The position numbers were made by a program, and so were the translations under genes. Shown here in pieces: positions 63,955-64,000 of a DNA stretch of 64,000 bases. Below the pieces are notes generated by a model. That model made no database searches, was not told where the DNA came from, and saw only the letters and a program-made list of their open reading frames with translations. The DNA is taken from the NCBI GenBank assembly GCA_934180065.1, contig CAKPRA010000002.1, forward strand, positions 1 to 64,000, in the 5' to 3' direction. This DNA comes from an uncultured Clostridia bacterium (GTDB taxonomy: Bacteria; Bacillota; Clostridia; TANB77; CAG-508). Every line of letters starts with the position of its first letter. The first letter of the stretch is position 1.

Positions 63955-64000
63955 ATTAAAATTTCCCTCCTTAATATTTGTATTTTAAATATATAATTTT

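Noticed and set aside
1..64000. tRNA or rRNA genes, prophage, IS transposases, CRISPR arrays
   Set aside because: No cloverleaf with GTTCRANYC, rRNA sequence, transposase motif or repeat-spacer array was seen anywhere on either strand.

Overview
The window is a very AT-rich chromosomal segment from a Gram-positive, Clostridia-like Firmicute. Supporting signs are strong AGGAGG-type ribosome binding sites, a Firmicute-type ribosomal operon order, the ylxM-ffh-rpsP-khpA-rimM-trmD-rplS cluster, RecD2, a LytTR regulator and TagGH/TagF-like wall-polymer genes. An uncultured gut lineage is plausible, but the species cannot be fixed from sequence alone. Almost all genes are on the minus strand.

Positions 1 to about 22,300 form a surface-glycan region. 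At the left edge is a secreted protein built from near-identical ricin-type lectin repeats of 151 residues; it runs off the window. Next come a flippase, several GT2 and GT4 glycosyltransferases, two unusual fusion glycosyltransferases, a DUF2304 protein, a frameshifted DUF2142 membrane protein, a polysaccharide ABC exporter (permease and ATPase), a CDP-glycerol glycerophosphotransferase-like enzyme, an IspD/TarI-like cytidylyltransferase with a reductase/epimerase partner, an HD-domain protein and a GtrA flippase. Together they look like a pathway for making and exporting a cell-wall polymer or glycan. Frameshifts, a decayed gene tail and a probable AUU start show the region changes quickly.

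Positions 22,300 to 39,900 hold mixed housekeeping and envelope genes: a lytic transglycosylase, DNA polymerase I, a DUF1836 protein, a three-gene ABC-2 exporter, a DUF2974 lipase-like protein, a broken MazF/PemK-like gene followed by a cluster of terminator hairpins, an acyl-CoA synthetase-like enzyme, a glycerophosphodiesterase, DNA polymerase III alpha and a GT51 peptidoglycan transglycosylase.

Positions 39,900 to 50,800 hold the rplS-to-ylxM translation/SRP operon, a small LytTR regulatory operon, DUF1653, GNAT, dCMP deaminase, ComF and RecD2. From 50,800 to the end is the alpha-spc-S10 ribosomal supercluster from rplQ back to rpsS. It lacks rpmD (L30) and has an unexpected hairpin between secY and adk.

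The most interesting signal is a roughly 183-base noncoding element in two copies (26596-26778 and 45634-45817). Each has a perfect 25-bp closing stem and long invariant internal blocks around a variable, still pairable region. It behaves like a structured RNA and not like a simple mobile repeat.
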